Source: Bacillus sp. S/N-304-OC-R1 (GTDB lineage Bacteria > Bacillota > Bacilli > Bacillales > Cytobacillaceae). From it: a stretch of 64,000 nucleotides of DNA. Below, one piece after another: positions 1 through 9,593 of this stretch (position 1 is its first letter; every line of letters begins with the position of its first letter). Below the pieces are notes generated by a model. That model ran no database searches. It saw only the letters and a program-made list of their open reading frames with translations, and was not told the origin of the DNA. Location: assembly GCF_019749375.1 (NCBI RefSeq), contig NZ_JACWFE010000001.1, positions 186,001-250,000 of the forward strand, read 5' to 3'. Position numbers and translations under genes: made by a program.

Positions 1-278
1 CAGCCCCATCCATCAATAATGAGCTCATTAACTCATTAAAAACTTCTAATGCATCGATCGCGATTCCTGCTTGTAATGGCAAAAGAGGGCATCCCATCTT
101 ATTCTCATCAAAACTATTTAATGAATTGTTACTAATACAAGAAGAAACCTTTGGATTAAGAAATATTATACGAAAATACGAAAAAGAAATATTGGAGTTA
201 CCCGTTGATACTCCCCTAATTTCTTTAAATATTAACACACCAGAAAACTATCAAGACGCTTTAAATACATATTACTAG
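1..278 (+). CDS. Molybdenum cofactor cytidylyltransferase (MocA/PucB type), C-terminal part
   Basis: The gene enters from the left edge; reading starts at base 3 and ends with TAG at 276-278, giving 91 visible residues. The segment NGKRGHPILF matches the conserved GHPxLF-type motif of MobA-like nucleotidyltransferases, and the tail after it (LPVDTP, then NINTPENY) is typical of the family C-terminus. MocA attaches CMP to molybdopterin for enzymes of the xanthine dehydrogenase family. It ends 10 bases before the FAD subunit gene, so it belongs to the same operon, as pucB does in B. subtilis. The N-terminal nucleotide-binding half is outside the window. Confidence 0.75.
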   Translation, partial: APSINNELINSLKTSNASIAIPACNGKRGHPILFSSKLFNELLLIQEETFGLRNIIRKYEKEILELPVDTPLISLNINTPENYQDALNTYY

Positions 279-288
279 GAGGTCTATT

Positions 289-1164
289 ATGCTAGTTTCT
301 GAGATTGATGTTGTATCACCTGCCTCTTTAAAAGAGTGTTTAACAATATTATCAAAAGAAGGATCTAATGTAAAACTAATCGCTGGCGGTACAGATGCAG
401 TTGTTCGAATGAAGGAAGGTAAATGGCGCCCGCAAAAATGGATAAATATTCAAGATTTAAAGGAATTGCGGTATATTTCTGAAAAAGATGGATCTATTCA
501 AATTGGCCCATTGACTACACATACTGACATTGTAAAATCCAAGCTCCTCCAAAGGAAAGCTGATGTATTAGTTGAAGCATCCGGGGAAGTAGGAGCCATT
601 CAGATGCAAAATGCAGGTACGATTGGAGGAAACATCGGTACAGCCTCCCCTGCTGGTGATACAATTCCTGCTCTATATGTTCTAAATGCAGTCATTGAGA
701 TCAGTTCATTAGCCAACACACGACTTGTCCCTATTGAACAGTTTTTTATCGGTCCTGGAAAAACAGCGTTAAAGCAAAATGAAATGGTAACCAAGATTAT
801 AATCCAGCCTCAGGATGAAAATGAAATCGGGATATTTCAAAAACTCGGCCCGAGAAAAGCACAATCTATTTCGATTGTTAATGTGGCGATCTCTCTATTA
901 ATGGGAGAAGACCGGCAAGTTCTTAAAGGAAAAATAGCATTCGGATCAGTAGGACCAACCATTATTCGAGCAAAAAAATGTGAGTCAATGATCACTCTCA
1001 ATCCTTTAACGGAGGAATTAATCCAAAATATAGCTAAAATTGCCTGGAAAGAAGTCATGCCCATTACAGATGTTAGAGCTACTGCGGAATATCGGCGTGA
1101 TATGGCAAGCGCCTTACTAGAACGCGGACTCTATCGACTTATGCAGAGGTGGGAAAATAAATGA
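289..1164 (+). CDS. Purine (xanthine) hydroxylase, FAD-binding subunit
   Basis: This 291-residue protein has the two FAD-binding loops of the CoxM/XdhB/PucC family: IAGGTDAV near residue 31 and NAGTIGGNIGTASPAGD near residue 107. It would carry electrons from the 2Fe-2S subunit to NAD or another acceptor. The start ATG follows an AGGAGGTC ribosome site. Its stop codon overlaps the start of the molybdenum subunit gene by 4 bases, so translation is probably coupled. The 2Fe-2S subunit gene is not in the window and may lie upstream of the left edge. Confidence 0.85.
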   Translation: MLVSEIDVVSPASLKECLTILSKEGSNVKLIAGGTDAVVRMKEGKWRPQKWINIQDLKELRYISEKDGSIQIGPLTTHTDIVKSKLLQRKADVLVEASGEVGAIQMQNAGTIGGNIGTASPAGDTIPALYVLNAVIEISSLANTRLVPIEQFFIGPGKTALKQNEMVTKIIIQPQDENEIGIFQKLGPRKAQSISIVNVAISLLMGEDRQVLKGKIAFGSVGPTIIRAKKCESMITLNPLTEELIQNIAKIAWKEVMPITDVRATAEYRRDMASALLERGLYRLMQRWENK

Positions 1165-3479
1165 AGCAAATAGATGAAATGTATAATGAGCAGGTCTTCA
1201 AGTGGATTGGAAAAAGGGTTCAAAGAATTGATGGACCGGAAAAGGTTACAGGCGAACTAAAATACATGACAGATTACCATTATGACAATATGTTATGGGG
1301 AAAGGTTCTGCGCGCAAAATATCCTCATGCAAAAATAAATTCAATTAACACGGAAAAGGCCGAACAGCTTCCTGGTGTCGTCTGCGTCTTAACCCATAAA
1401 GATATCCCAGGTTTTAACGGTTTTGGTATTGTAATTCCCGATCAGCCTGTCTTATGCTCCGATGTTGTTCGCTGTACTGGTGACGCCGTTGCCCTTGTTG
1501 CTGCCGAAACGAAAGAAATTGCTGAACAAGCACTTCAATTAATTGATGTCGACTACGAGACTCTTGAGGTTGTAACTGATGCGGAATATGCTATGAGCGC
1601 CTCTGCTCCAAAGCTACATCGCGATGGTAATATCCATAGTCATGTCATGATTAAAAATGGAGATACCAAAAAAGCTTTTGACGAAGCGGAGCTTATTGTC
1701 GAAAATACTTTTTATTCTCCTAGACAAATGCATGCCTTTATAGAAACAGAAGGCGGATGGGGAGTCATGGATGAAGAAGGCTTTATTACCATTCGATGTC
1801 CGGGACAATATGCCCATCGTGACCGAATGCAAATTGCCCGTTCTATTGCCTATAACCCTGAAAGAATTAGAGTGATATCTAGTCCAATTGGGGGTGCTTT
1901 TGGCGGCAAGGATGAAATCACTGTCCAAATATATTTAGCTCTTCTCGCCATGCACACAAATGGACGTCCAGTAAAAATTCATTTAAGCCGTGAGGAATCA
2001 GTCATCGCCGGAATAAAGAGACATCCATTTAAAGTTCATATGAAAACAGCTGTGAAAAAGGACGGTACCTTAATAGCAAATGAAGTAAGAGCTGTAGCAG
2101 ATACAGGTGCATACGCATCACTCGGCGGAGCTGTTATTGCATTAGCAATTGAACATTCTTGCGGTCCCTATAAAATTCCAAACGTAAATCTTGAAGGGTT
2201 CTGCGTATACACAAATAACGGAATTGCAGGAGCTTTTAGAGGCTTTGGAGTTAATCAAGTTTGTATGGCAATTGAAACACATATGGATATGATTGCTGAA
2301 AAGCTTGGCATAGATCCAATTGAAATCCGGAAGAAAAATGTATATCACCAAGGAGATATTTCAAGTTTAGGTCATGTAGTGAAGTCAAGTGTTGGAACAT
2401 ATAAAACACTTGACATAGCAGAAAACTGTGATCTTTGGAAAAATCGAGACAAATATAAAAATGAAGTAAGCGAGCCGTGGAAAAAACGCGGTGTTTCACT
2501 TGCAACATCCTTTCATGGAATTGGAATGGGAATAGGATTGCCAGATTACGGCGCTTCAGCTATTGAACTTCTAGCTGATGGAAAGTTTCTCGTTGGAGTC
2601 GGCTGCGAAGAAATTGGTGGCGGGAATAGTACTGCATACGCGCAGGTAGCAGCGGAAATTCTCAATTGTGATATTAGCCTGATTAAAGTTGTTCAAGGTG
2701 ACACGGGTCAAACACTGGACAGCGGAACAGTTACCGCTTCCCGCTCAACTTATACGGGCGGAAGAGCTGTTGCAGCCGCTGCACCAAAAATGGTGGAACT
2801 TCTAACTAAAGCTGCAGCAGAAATACTTAACGTCCCTCCTTCAAATGTAGAAGTGAAGCACAACTGCCTTACTGCTAATGGCGAAAATATTTCCTATCAA
2901 GCTATATTTAATTACCTATATGAGCAGCATCGGAAAACTCGAGTTGAAGGGCATTTTATCCTTCCTAAAGAAAAGGTCGAACTTAAAGGTTCTGGAGGGG
3001 CCCCTCATCATTTATATGGCTACCTCACTCATGTAGTCATGGTGGAGGTTGATACATTGACTGGTGAGACAGATGTTCTCCGCGTTGTGTCCATTCCTGA
3101 TGCAGGCAAGGTAATAAATCCTCAAGGACTTGAAGGTCAAGCGGAAGGCGGAGCTGTCATGGGGATTGGTTACACTCTATACGAAGATGTATTAATTGAA
3201 GGCGGCGTTCATAAAACGAGAAATTTTACTGATTATATTATTCCAACTATTAGAGAAACACCGATTATTGAAACATTCCCTGTAGAAGATGCCCCTGAAC
3301 AATCCGGGCCATTCGGTGCAAAAGGAATTGGCGAAGTCGTAATGATTCCAATTATTGCTGCTATTATGTCAGCTATTTATGACGCTACCGGAGCAAGAAT
3401 CTATCACTTGCCAGCAACACCTGAAAGGATTTTTAATGCAATAAAGAAATTAAAGCTAGAAGCTAATTCTACTAGGTGA
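1161..3479 (+). CDS. Purine (xanthine) hydroxylase, molybdenum-binding subunit
   Basis: This 772-residue protein is the catalytic subunit of a molybdenum hydroxylase of the xanthine oxidase family. An N-terminal a/b hammerhead domain is followed by molybdopterin-binding segments: GGAFGGKDE near residue 250 and AFRGFGVNQ near 360. The C-terminal GAKGIGE near 725 holds the expected catalytic glutamate. Length fits separate Mo subunits (about 750-780). Neighbouring purine permease and adenine deaminase genes favour hypoxanthine or xanthine as substrate over aldehydes or CO. Whether it carries the labile selenium seen in some purine hydroxylases cannot be read from the sequence. Confidence 0.85.
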   Translation: MKQIDEMYNEQVFKWIGKRVQRIDGPEKVTGELKYMTDYHYDNMLWGKVLRAKYPHAKINSINTEKAEQLPGVVCVLTHKDIPGFNGFGIVIPDQPVLCSDVVRCTGDAVALVAAETKEIAEQALQLIDVDYETLEVVTDAEYAMSASAPKLHRDGNIHSHVMIKNGDTKKAFDEAELIVENTFYSPRQMHAFIETEGGWGVMDEEGFITIRCPGQYAHRDRMQIARSIAYNPERIRVISSPIGGAFGGKDEITVQIYLALLAMHTNGRPVKIHLSREESVIAGIKRHPFKVHMKTAVKKDGTLIANEVRAVADTGAYASLGGAVIALAIEHSCGPYKIPNVNLEGFCVYTNNGIAGAFRGFGVNQVCMAIETHMDMIAEKLGIDPIEIRKKNVYHQGDISSLGHVVKSSVGTYKTLDIAENCDLWKNRDKYKNEVSEPWKKRGVSLATSFHGIGMGIGLPDYGASAIELLADGKFLVGVGCEEIGGGNSTAYAQVAAEILNCDISLIKVVQGDTGQTLDSGTVTASRSTYTGGRAVAAAAPKMVELLTKAAAEILNVPPSNVEVKHNCLTANGENISYQAIFNYLYEQHRKTRVEGHFILPKEKVELKGSGGAPHHLYGYLTHVVMVEVDTLTGETDVLRVVSIPDAGKVINPQGLEGQAEGGAVMGIGYTLYEDVLIEGGVHKTRNFTDYIIPTIRETPIIETFPVEDAPEQSGPFGAKGIGEVVMIPIIAAIMSAIYDATGARIYHLPATPERIFNAIKKLKLEANSTR

Positions 3480-4300
3480 TGAAAATGATAAAGCAAAGCC
3501 TGTTTGATAAATTAAAAGACTCTCTCAATATGAGAAAAGATGTTTTTTTATTAACTATTACTGAACACCCAAATACTGATTTAATTGGAGAAAAGGCATT
3601 ATTGTGGCCAAACGGGGATCTATTTACCGAATCCCCTCTACCCCCACTTCTTCAAAGTCATCTATTCTCTAACTGCAAAAAGCTGATTAAAAGACAAAGA
3701 TCGGGCCTTATCACTTTTGAACATATTAATGAGAATATAGAATGTTTTGCAGAATACTTCCCTGTTCAGATCCACCTTATCGTGGCTGGAGCTGGTCATG
3801 TATGTGAACCAGTAGTAGAAATGGCGAAAATGCTGGGGTTTTATGTCACCGTCGTTGATGATCGCAGTGACTTTGCGAATAAAGAACGTTTCCCAAATGT
3901 AGATGAAGTTTGCTGCCAGTCTTTTATTCAATTTTTTCGGAACGTGACGATAACTAATCATACGTATATATTACTTCTTACAAGAGGACATAAATATGAT
4001 GTTTTGAGTTTACAAGAGCTGTTAAAACGAAAAGAAAAGTCTTCCTATATTGGGATGATCGGAAGCAGACGACGCATTTCTGGGGTTTTTAATGAACTGC
4101 TTCAAGACTTTCCGGATGAATGTCTTGATCATCTTTTCACTCCAGTAGGACTTGATATTGGTGCTGAGACTCCTTCAGAAATTGCCGTAAGCATTATGGC
4201 AGAAATATTAAAAGTTAAGAATGGGAAATCAGGCAGTTCATTAAGCAGTAAAATTCGAGACTATGCAAAAATGGGTTTTCATGAGGGGGCTTCAAAATGA
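3479..4300 (+). CDS. XdhC/CoxI-family maturation protein with Rossmann domain
   Basis: This protein of about 273 residues has a C-terminal Rossmann-like domain starting at VAGAGHVCEPV (about residue 103), then VVDDRSDFANKERFP, IGMIGSRRR and GLDIGAETPSEIA, all typical of XdhC. XdhC proteins bind molybdenum cofactor and insert it in sulfurated form into xanthine dehydrogenase. The N-terminal hundred residues keep the outline of the XdhC/CoxI domain but lack its usual GGGC motif, which is found instead in the next small gene. ATG 3479 overlaps the previous stop (TGATG); ATG 3485, with AGGTG upstream, is an alternative start. Confidence 0.8.
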   Translation: MKMIKQSLFDKLKDSLNMRKDVFLLTITEHPNTDLIGEKALLWPNGDLFTESPLPPLLQSHLFSNCKKLIKRQRSGLITFEHINENIECFAEYFPVQIHLIVAGAGHVCEPVVEMAKMLGFYVTVVDDRSDFANKERFPNVDEVCCQSFIQFFRNVTITNHTYILLLTRGHKYDVLSLQELLKRKEKSSYIGMIGSRRRISGVFNELLQDFPDECLDHLFTPVGLDIGAETPSEIAVSIMAEILKVKNGKSGSSLSSKIRDYAKMGFHEGASK

Positions 4301-4611
4301 AGCAATTACACATAATCCAAAGAACTATGGAAATTCAGAAAGGGGGTGAAAAAGCAGCCTTAGCGACTGTTATTCGTACAAAAGGCTCAACTCCGAGAAA
4401 AGCTGGCAGTAAAATGCTTATTTTTCCTTGTGGAAAGATTGAAGGAACAATTGGGGGTGGATGTGGAGAAGCAGAAGTAATAGAAAAAGGGTTTGAAGTA
4501 ATTTTTACCGGATTACCATGCAAGCATACAGTAGATTTAACTAAAGGATTATTATATGAAGATGGCGGAATTTGCGGCGGTATTATGGACGTTTTTATCG
4601 AACCATTATAA
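4297..4611 (+). CDS. Stand-alone XdhC/CoxI N-terminal domain protein
   Basis: This 104-residue protein matches only the N-terminal domain of the XdhC/CoxI family: ALATVIRTKGSTPRKAGSKM, then GTIGGGCGEAEV and the cysteine-containing tail GGICGGIMDVFIEP. It overlaps the end of the preceding XdhC gene by 4 bases. The pair therefore looks like a two-gene arrangement in which the cysteine-bearing domain is separate and placed after the Rossmann-domain protein. A role in cofactor sulfuration or transfer to the purine hydroxylase is inferred from the family and the operon. Confidence 0.75.
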   Translation: MKQLHIIQRTMEIQKGGEKAALATVIRTKGSTPRKAGSKMLIFPCGKIEGTIGGGCGEAEVIEKGFEVIFTGLPCKHTVDLTKGLLYEDGGICGGIMDVFIEPL

Positions 4612-4688
4612 ATGGCATCATGGAATTTTTTTGCCTGTTGCTCGATTGAATGATTTTTAGTTATTAAAAATGTAAGGAGTGAGCTTAT

Positions 4689-6056
4689 ATGTCCATGATT
4701 GAAAAAGGTTTAGGATCCAACCTCCCGCCAACTAAGAACAGCTTATTAGAAAAAATGTTCAAATTAACGGAAAGAAAAACAAATGCAAAAACAGAAATTC
4801 TTGCTGGAGTTACCTCCTTCTTAACAATGAGCTATATAATCTTTGTTAACCCAGCGATCTTAGCAGACGCTGGAATTCCAAAAGAAGCTGCTCTTGCAGC
4901 AACAATTTATGCTAGTGTATTCTGTACAATTCTCATGGCATTATGGGCCAATTATCCGGTTGCAGTCGCACCAGGAATGGGTTTAAATGCATTTTTTGCC
5001 TACACGGTTGTTCTAGGTCAAGGCCTTACATGGCAAACAGCACTTGGAGCAGTCTTCATTTCCGGGGTTGTGTTTTTAATATTAACCGTTACAGGCATTC
5101 GGCAAAAAATTGTTGATGGCGTTCCAGATGTATTAAAATCAGCAATTGCTGTTGGGATTGGCTTATTCATTGCCTTTATTGGCTTGAAGAATGCAGAGCT
5201 TGTCGTAGCTAGTGATGCTACATTTGTTGCATTGGGTAATATTACGAGCCTTGGACCGTTATTAGCTCTATTAGGGTTAATCGTAGCTGCTATATTAATG
5301 GCAAAACAAGTAAAGGGTGCTCTACTCATTAGTATATTAGCAACTAGTATTATCGCCATGATTACGGGATTTATTAGCTTTCCAAAATCTATTGGTGATA
5401 TTGTTTCACTTAACCTTCCAAGCATGTCCGAAACTTTCCTGGCAATGGATATTATGGGTGCCATTGGATATGGAATCCTCTCTGTTATTTTCTCTTTCAC
5501 TATTGTTGAATTATTCGATAACCTGGCTACTTTAATTGGATTAACTCGAAAAGCCGGCCTCACGGATGAAAATGGAAAAATTGTCAATTTAGATCGTGCT
5601 CTGCAAGCAGATGCTATAGGCACAATGGCGAGTGCTGCATTTGGAAGCACTGCACTAAATGCTTATGTAGAAAATGCAACCGGAATTTCTGAAGGCGGCA
5701 GAACAGGCTTGACCGCATTAACTGTCGGATTCCTATTTTTTGCTGCTCTAATCTTTGCACCATTAATTGTTTTCATCCCTTCTGTTGCCACCGCACCTAT
5801 TTTAATCCTCGTTGGAGCATTAATGATAAGTGAAATAAAACATATTTGCTTTGATGATTTTACAGATGTTATCCCTGTTTTTCTAACAATTGTCTTAATG
5901 CCGCTAACATTCAGTATCGCTCAAGGCTTAGCATTTGGGTTTATTTCCTATACACTATTAAAGCTTCTTACTGGGAAAAGTTCACAAATTCATTGGATTA
6001 TGTATGTTGTAAGTGCGGCATTTATTATAAACTTTATTATGGGCGGAGGTCACTAA
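4689..6056 (+). CDS. AzgA/PbuG-type purine permease (NCS2 superfamily)
   Basis: This 455-residue polytopic membrane protein resembles hypoxanthine/guanine/adenine permeases of the AzgA subgroup. Conserved stretches include EILAGVTSFLTMSYIIFVNP near residue 37, APGMGLNAFF near 93 and AFGSTALNAYVENATGISEG near 320. Start ATG 4689 follows GTAAGGAGTGAGC. It sits between the purine hydroxylase genes and adenine deaminase, so it probably imports the bases that these enzymes degrade. The exact base cannot be told from sequence. Confidence 0.85.
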   Translation: MSMIEKGLGSNLPPTKNSLLEKMFKLTERKTNAKTEILAGVTSFLTMSYIIFVNPAILADAGIPKEAALAATIYASVFCTILMALWANYPVAVAPGMGLNAFFAYTVVLGQGLTWQTALGAVFISGVVFLILTVTGIRQKIVDGVPDVLKSAIAVGIGLFIAFIGLKNAELVVASDATFVALGNITSLGPLLALLGLIVAAILMAKQVKGALLISILATSIIAMITGFISFPKSIGDIVSLNLPSMSETFLAMDIMGAIGYGILSVIFSFTIVELFDNLATLIGLTRKAGLTDENGKIVNLDRALQADAIGTMASAAFGSTALNAYVENATGISEGGRTGLTALTVGFLFFAALIFAPLIVFIPSVATAPILILVGALMISEIKHICFDDFTDVIPVFLTIVLMPLTFSIAQGLAFGFISYTLLKLLTGKSSQIHWIMYVVSAAFIINFIMGGGH

Positions 6057-6083
6057 TCGATAGATGAGAAAGAGGGGTATGGA

Positions 6084-7826
6084 TTGAAGCTAACAAAAGA
6101 ACTGCTCAAAAGAAGAATAGATGTAGCAGCTAAACGAAAACCAGCTGATTTAGTTGTAAGAAACGGAAGGATTGTAAACGTTTTCACTCTTGAGGTTATT
6201 GAAGATCATATCGCAATTGTTGATGGTTATGTTGTCGGCATAGGTGATTATGAAGGTGTTGAAACTATTGATGCAGCAGGCAATTTTATTGTTCCTGGCC
6301 TTATTGATGGCCATGTGCACATAGAATCTGCAATGGTAACGCCGGCGGAATTTTCTAATGTCGTCCTTCCTCATGGTGTAACAACGATTATTGCCGATCC
6401 TCACGAAATTGCCAATGTGTCTGGAACTGACGGGATTAATTTTATGCTCCATGATTCTGAAGGCATTCCGCTCGATGTCTATATTATGCTGCCTTCATGC
6501 GTTCCTGCTACTCCTTTTGAAAACGCAGGTGCCACACTTTCACAATTAGATTTGGAGCCTTTTTATGATCACCCAAGGGTTCTTGGTCTTGGTGAAGTAA
6601 TGGATTACCCTTCTGTATTAAATAACGATAATGGGATGCTGAGCAAAATTGAAAGCGCGAGTTCAAAAGGAAAGCGCATTGACGGCCATGCTTCAGGACT
6701 TGATGCAAATGCAATAAATGTATACATGACCGCAGGAATTCGAACAGATCATGAATGTGTTTCATCAGAGGAAGCAATAGAAAGACTTCGAAAAGGGATG
6801 TATGTTATGCTGCGAGAAGGCTCTGCAGCAAAGGATTTAGTCCAATTATTAAAGGCTGTAAATGAAAATAATGCACGCCGTTGTTTGTTTGTGACAGATG
6901 ATAAACACTTAGATGAAATAATTGAAGAAGGCAGCATTAATTTCAATATAAAAACTGCAATTGAAAATGGAATCCACCCTTTACTTGCTATACAAATGGC
7001 CACACTTAATGCAGCCGAGTGCTTTGGTTTAAAAACAAAAGGCGCTATTGCACCAGGATACGAGGCTGACTTCTTAGTCGTAAATAATCTCCAAACAATG
7101 GAGATTGAACAAGTTTATAAAAACGGAAAACTAGTTGCAGAACACGGATCAGTCGTTTCACCAATTCATTCAAAGACAGAAACGCCTTCATCCATTTTAA
7201 ACAGTGTCAATCTTGAACGGATTGAAATTGAACATTTAAAAATAAACATCAAAAATGGCAGCCTAGCTAATATAATTGAAATCCTGCCTAATATGATTGT
7301 AACAAAGCATTTGATAGATGAAGTTACCTCCATAAATGATGAATTCAAAACGAATATTGAAAAAGATCAGTTAAAATTAGCCGTACTTGAGCGCCATAAA
7401 AACACCGGAAATATTGGTCTTGGAATCATAAAGGGTCTCGGTATAAAAAATGGAGCGATAGCATCAACAGTAGCTCATGATTCGCATAATATCGTCGCAG
7501 CAGGCACAAACGATCTTGATCTTGTAAATGCCATCAATTTAACAAGAGAGATGAATGGAGGGTTAGTGGTTTCCCAAAATGGAGAAATACTTGCTTCCTT
7601 GCCGTTACCTGTTTCAGGATTAATGTCAGATATGGATTTCAAAATTGCTTATAAGAAAATTAAAGAATTGAACAATGGTCTATTAACTATTGGTTGTACA
7701 ATGGATTTTAATCCATTTGTCACACTCTCCTTCTTGGCACTGCCTGTAATACCTGAATTAAAGCTAACAGATATTGGTTTATTTGATGTAAAGGCATTTA
7801 AGCATATTGGTGTTGAAGTTAATTAA
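6084..7826 (+). CDS. ade: Adenine deaminase
   Basis: This 580-residue protein converts adenine to hypoxanthine and ammonia. It has the metal-binding DGHVHIESAMVTPAEF motif near residue 75, the family segment ADPHEIANVSG near 105, a second amidohydrolase-type region around 200-220 (GHASGL, DHECVSSEEA), and the C-terminal adenine deaminase domain with VAHDSHNI near 473. The start is TTG 6084, since GAGGGG lies just upstream and the nearest ATG runs into a stop. Hypoxanthine from this step is the natural substrate for the hydroxylase encoded upstream. Confidence 0.92.
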   Translation: MKLTKELLKRRIDVAAKRKPADLVVRNGRIVNVFTLEVIEDHIAIVDGYVVGIGDYEGVETIDAAGNFIVPGLIDGHVHIESAMVTPAEFSNVVLPHGVTTIIADPHEIANVSGTDGINFMLHDSEGIPLDVYIMLPSCVPATPFENAGATLSQLDLEPFYDHPRVLGLGEVMDYPSVLNNDNGMLSKIESASSKGKRIDGHASGLDANAINVYMTAGIRTDHECVSSEEAIERLRKGMYVMLREGSAAKDLVQLLKAVNENNARRCLFVTDDKHLDEIIEEGSINFNIKTAIENGIHPLLAIQMATLNAAECFGLKTKGAIAPGYEADFLVVNNLQTMEIEQVYKNGKLVAEHGSVVSPIHSKTETPSSILNSVNLERIEIEHLKINIKNGSLANIIEILPNMIVTKHLIDEVTSINDEFKTNIEKDQLKLAVLERHKNTGNIGLGIIKGLGIKNGAIASTVAHDSHNIVAAGTNDLDLVNAINLTREMNGGLVVSQNGEILASLPLPVSGLMSDMDFKIAYKKIKELNNGLLTIGCTMDFNPFVTLSFLALPVIPELKLTDIGLFDVKAFKHIGVEVN

Positions 7827-7836
7827 ACGTACAACA

Positions 7837-7866
7837 GGTGGTTCACTATTTTTATAGTGAACCACC
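7837..7866. terminator. Bidirectional terminator between ade and the GH18 gene
   Basis: A perfect 12-bp inverted repeat (GGTGGTTCACTA at 7837-7848 with its complement at 7855-7866) has a 6-base loop of T and A. It lies between two converging genes, so it can serve both. Confidence 0.8.
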
Positions 7867-7871
7867 TTCAT

Positions 7872-9593
7872 TTATTTCTTAGTTACATTTTCAGTTCCAA
7901 GTGACAACGCAGCCCAGGCAGATTCATCTGCAAAATATCTTGACCAGCTGGCAACACCGGCTAAATCATATTTTAATGCGACATCAGCACGTTTTTTTAA
8001 TGATAATTCATCCTCAAGCCAAATTTTATATGTTGATTGCTCTTTTTCTGAGTAAATTTCTGCATAGTTTTGACCAGAAGCTTCATCATATTCAGGAGTT
8101 ACATTATTTTCCTTCAGCCATTGCTTCACTTTTCCCATGGACAGCGCTTTAGAAGTCACTTCCCCTGTATCCTTCTCTGTCCATAGCCTTGTATATAAAG
8201 GTACACCTAAAATGAGCTTGTCATTCGGAACAACTTCCAGCAGCCTTTTTAAGTTTTCTTCTACCCAAGGCAAGCTTGCTACGCTACCCGCTTTCGGAGA
8301 TGTTCCCCAATGCTCGTCATAAGCCATAACAACTAAATAATCAACAAGATTGGCCAGCTTATCTCTCTCATAAAAGACTGACCAATTTCCGCTAGTAGAA
8401 ATAAAAGTAATATCCATAGAAACAACGAGACCTGCTTCATGAAAATAAGGAACTGCTTCACGAACAAATTGCGTAATAAGAGGCCCATCCTCTGGATTTA
8501 CATTTTCGATATCAAAATTAATTCCATTCAATTGATAGATTTGACTAAAATGTAATAGCTGCCGAATCATTTTTTGTCTAGTTTCAAAATCCTTAAACGC
8601 TTCATGTGTTAATTGAGGATCAAAAGCATTTGAAAATAATCCCCAAATCTGATATTCCTGATTTTGAGCCCATTTTACAAAGTCAAGTGAGGCAAGGTTT
8701 TTTATAGCCCCTTCATGATCAGCTAATTCAAACCATGTAGGTGAAATAACATTTATTCCATGCATCATAGGAATTTTTGCAGTGTCTGGATTTTTCGTAT
8801 AAACAGCTTCCCATGTTAGGTTAATGGGTCCTTCTATTTTTGGCACAACTGCTTCCTGCTGATTATGATGAAGTGTGACTGTTTCTGTTTTCCCCTCAGT
8901 CACAAAATCCTTCTTAATAAAACCAGCTATACCATTTTCTTTTCTGACAAAATAGTATTCTTCCTTCTCGCCTTCAATGAAAAGATCTTCACCACTAGTT
9001 ACTTGATCAGTAAAAGGAGATTGCAAGCTTGCATCTGTCCTTAGCCGAAGCTTTTCTTCGTTCATTTCTTTGTTAGTAATTTTTGCATGACGAATATTCT
9101 GTCCATTCTTCTTAACCCAAATTGCGTTTGTTTCCGGCAATATAGAATATTCGAATGGATAATAAGCTAGAAGAGGATCTAATGCAAGATACATTTCGTT
9201 GTTTTTCTTTTTAAATACGGAAAAATGTAATTGTACAGGCTCTTCATTTACATAATAAGTAAGCGATTCAGAAGGCATTTGCACTACTTTATTTTGAGTC
9301 GTAATTATTATTGAATTCGATTTCTCATCATAAGTGATAGCATCATCAAAATGTTCTTTTATAAAGGAAAGTGGCATATATACACTATTTCCTTCGATAA
9401 TGGCATTTCCAGCCTGCTCCCCATTGAATAAAATTGGGTTTTCCCCTTGAAAGTATATTTCCCTTTCCTTTGATGCAAATGGATATAATAGTAATATAAT
9501 ACTAGAGAAGATTAATAAAAAAGCAAAAAAAAGGCCGCCTACTATCCACCATTTCGATAGAGGCTTCTTTTTGTAATATTCGACACGAGCCAT
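7872..9593 (-). CDS. Membrane-anchored glycoside hydrolase family 18 protein with copper-amine-oxidase-like N-terminal domain
   Basis: This 573-residue protein has an N-terminal transmembrane anchor (about residues 16-40). A copper amine oxidase N-terminal-like domain follows (about 45-160; GNSVYMPLSFIKEHFDDA, NSIIITTQN). Next comes a short SH3-like segment (about 185-230) and a GH18 catalytic domain (about 265-565). The catalytic strand reads NGINFDIENVNPEDG, the FDxE form typical of YaaH/YdhD-like spore and cell-wall hydrolases, and VDYLVVMAYDEHW is another GH18 strand. It probably cleaves peptidoglycan or another N-acetylglucosamine polymer outside the membrane. Start ATG follows a G-rich ribosome site. 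Confidence 0.8.
   Translation of the reverse strand: MARVEYYKKKPLSKWWIVGGLFFAFLLIFSSIILLLYPFASKEREIYFQGENPILFNGEQAGNAIIEGNSVYMPLSFIKEHFDDAITYDEKSNSIIITTQNKVVQMPSESLTYYVNEEPVQLHFSVFKKKNNEMYLALDPLLAYYPFEYSILPETNAIWVKKNGQNIRHAKITNKEMNEEKLRLRTDASLQSPFTDQVTSGEDLFIEGEKEEYYFVRKENGIAGFIKKDFVTEGKTETVTLHHNQQEAVVPKIEGPINLTWEAVYTKNPDTAKIPMMHGINVISPTWFELADHEGAIKNLASLDFVKWAQNQEYQIWGLFSNAFDPQLTHEAFKDFETRQKMIRQLLHFSQIYQLNGINFDIENVNPEDGPLITQFVREAVPYFHEAGLVVSMDITFISTSGNWSVFYERDKLANLVDYLVVMAYDEHWGTSPKAGSVASLPWVEENLKRLLEVVPNDKLILGVPLYTRLWTEKDTGEVTSKALSMGKVKQWLKENNVTPEYDEASGQNYAEIYSEKEQSTYKIWLEDELSLKKRADVALKYDLAGVASWSRYFADESAWAALSLGTENVTKK

Noticed and set aside
5018..5650. A 210-codon minus-strand frame inside the purine permease gene
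   Set aside because: It lies wholly antisense to a clear permease gene, has no ribosome site and no recognisable motifs.
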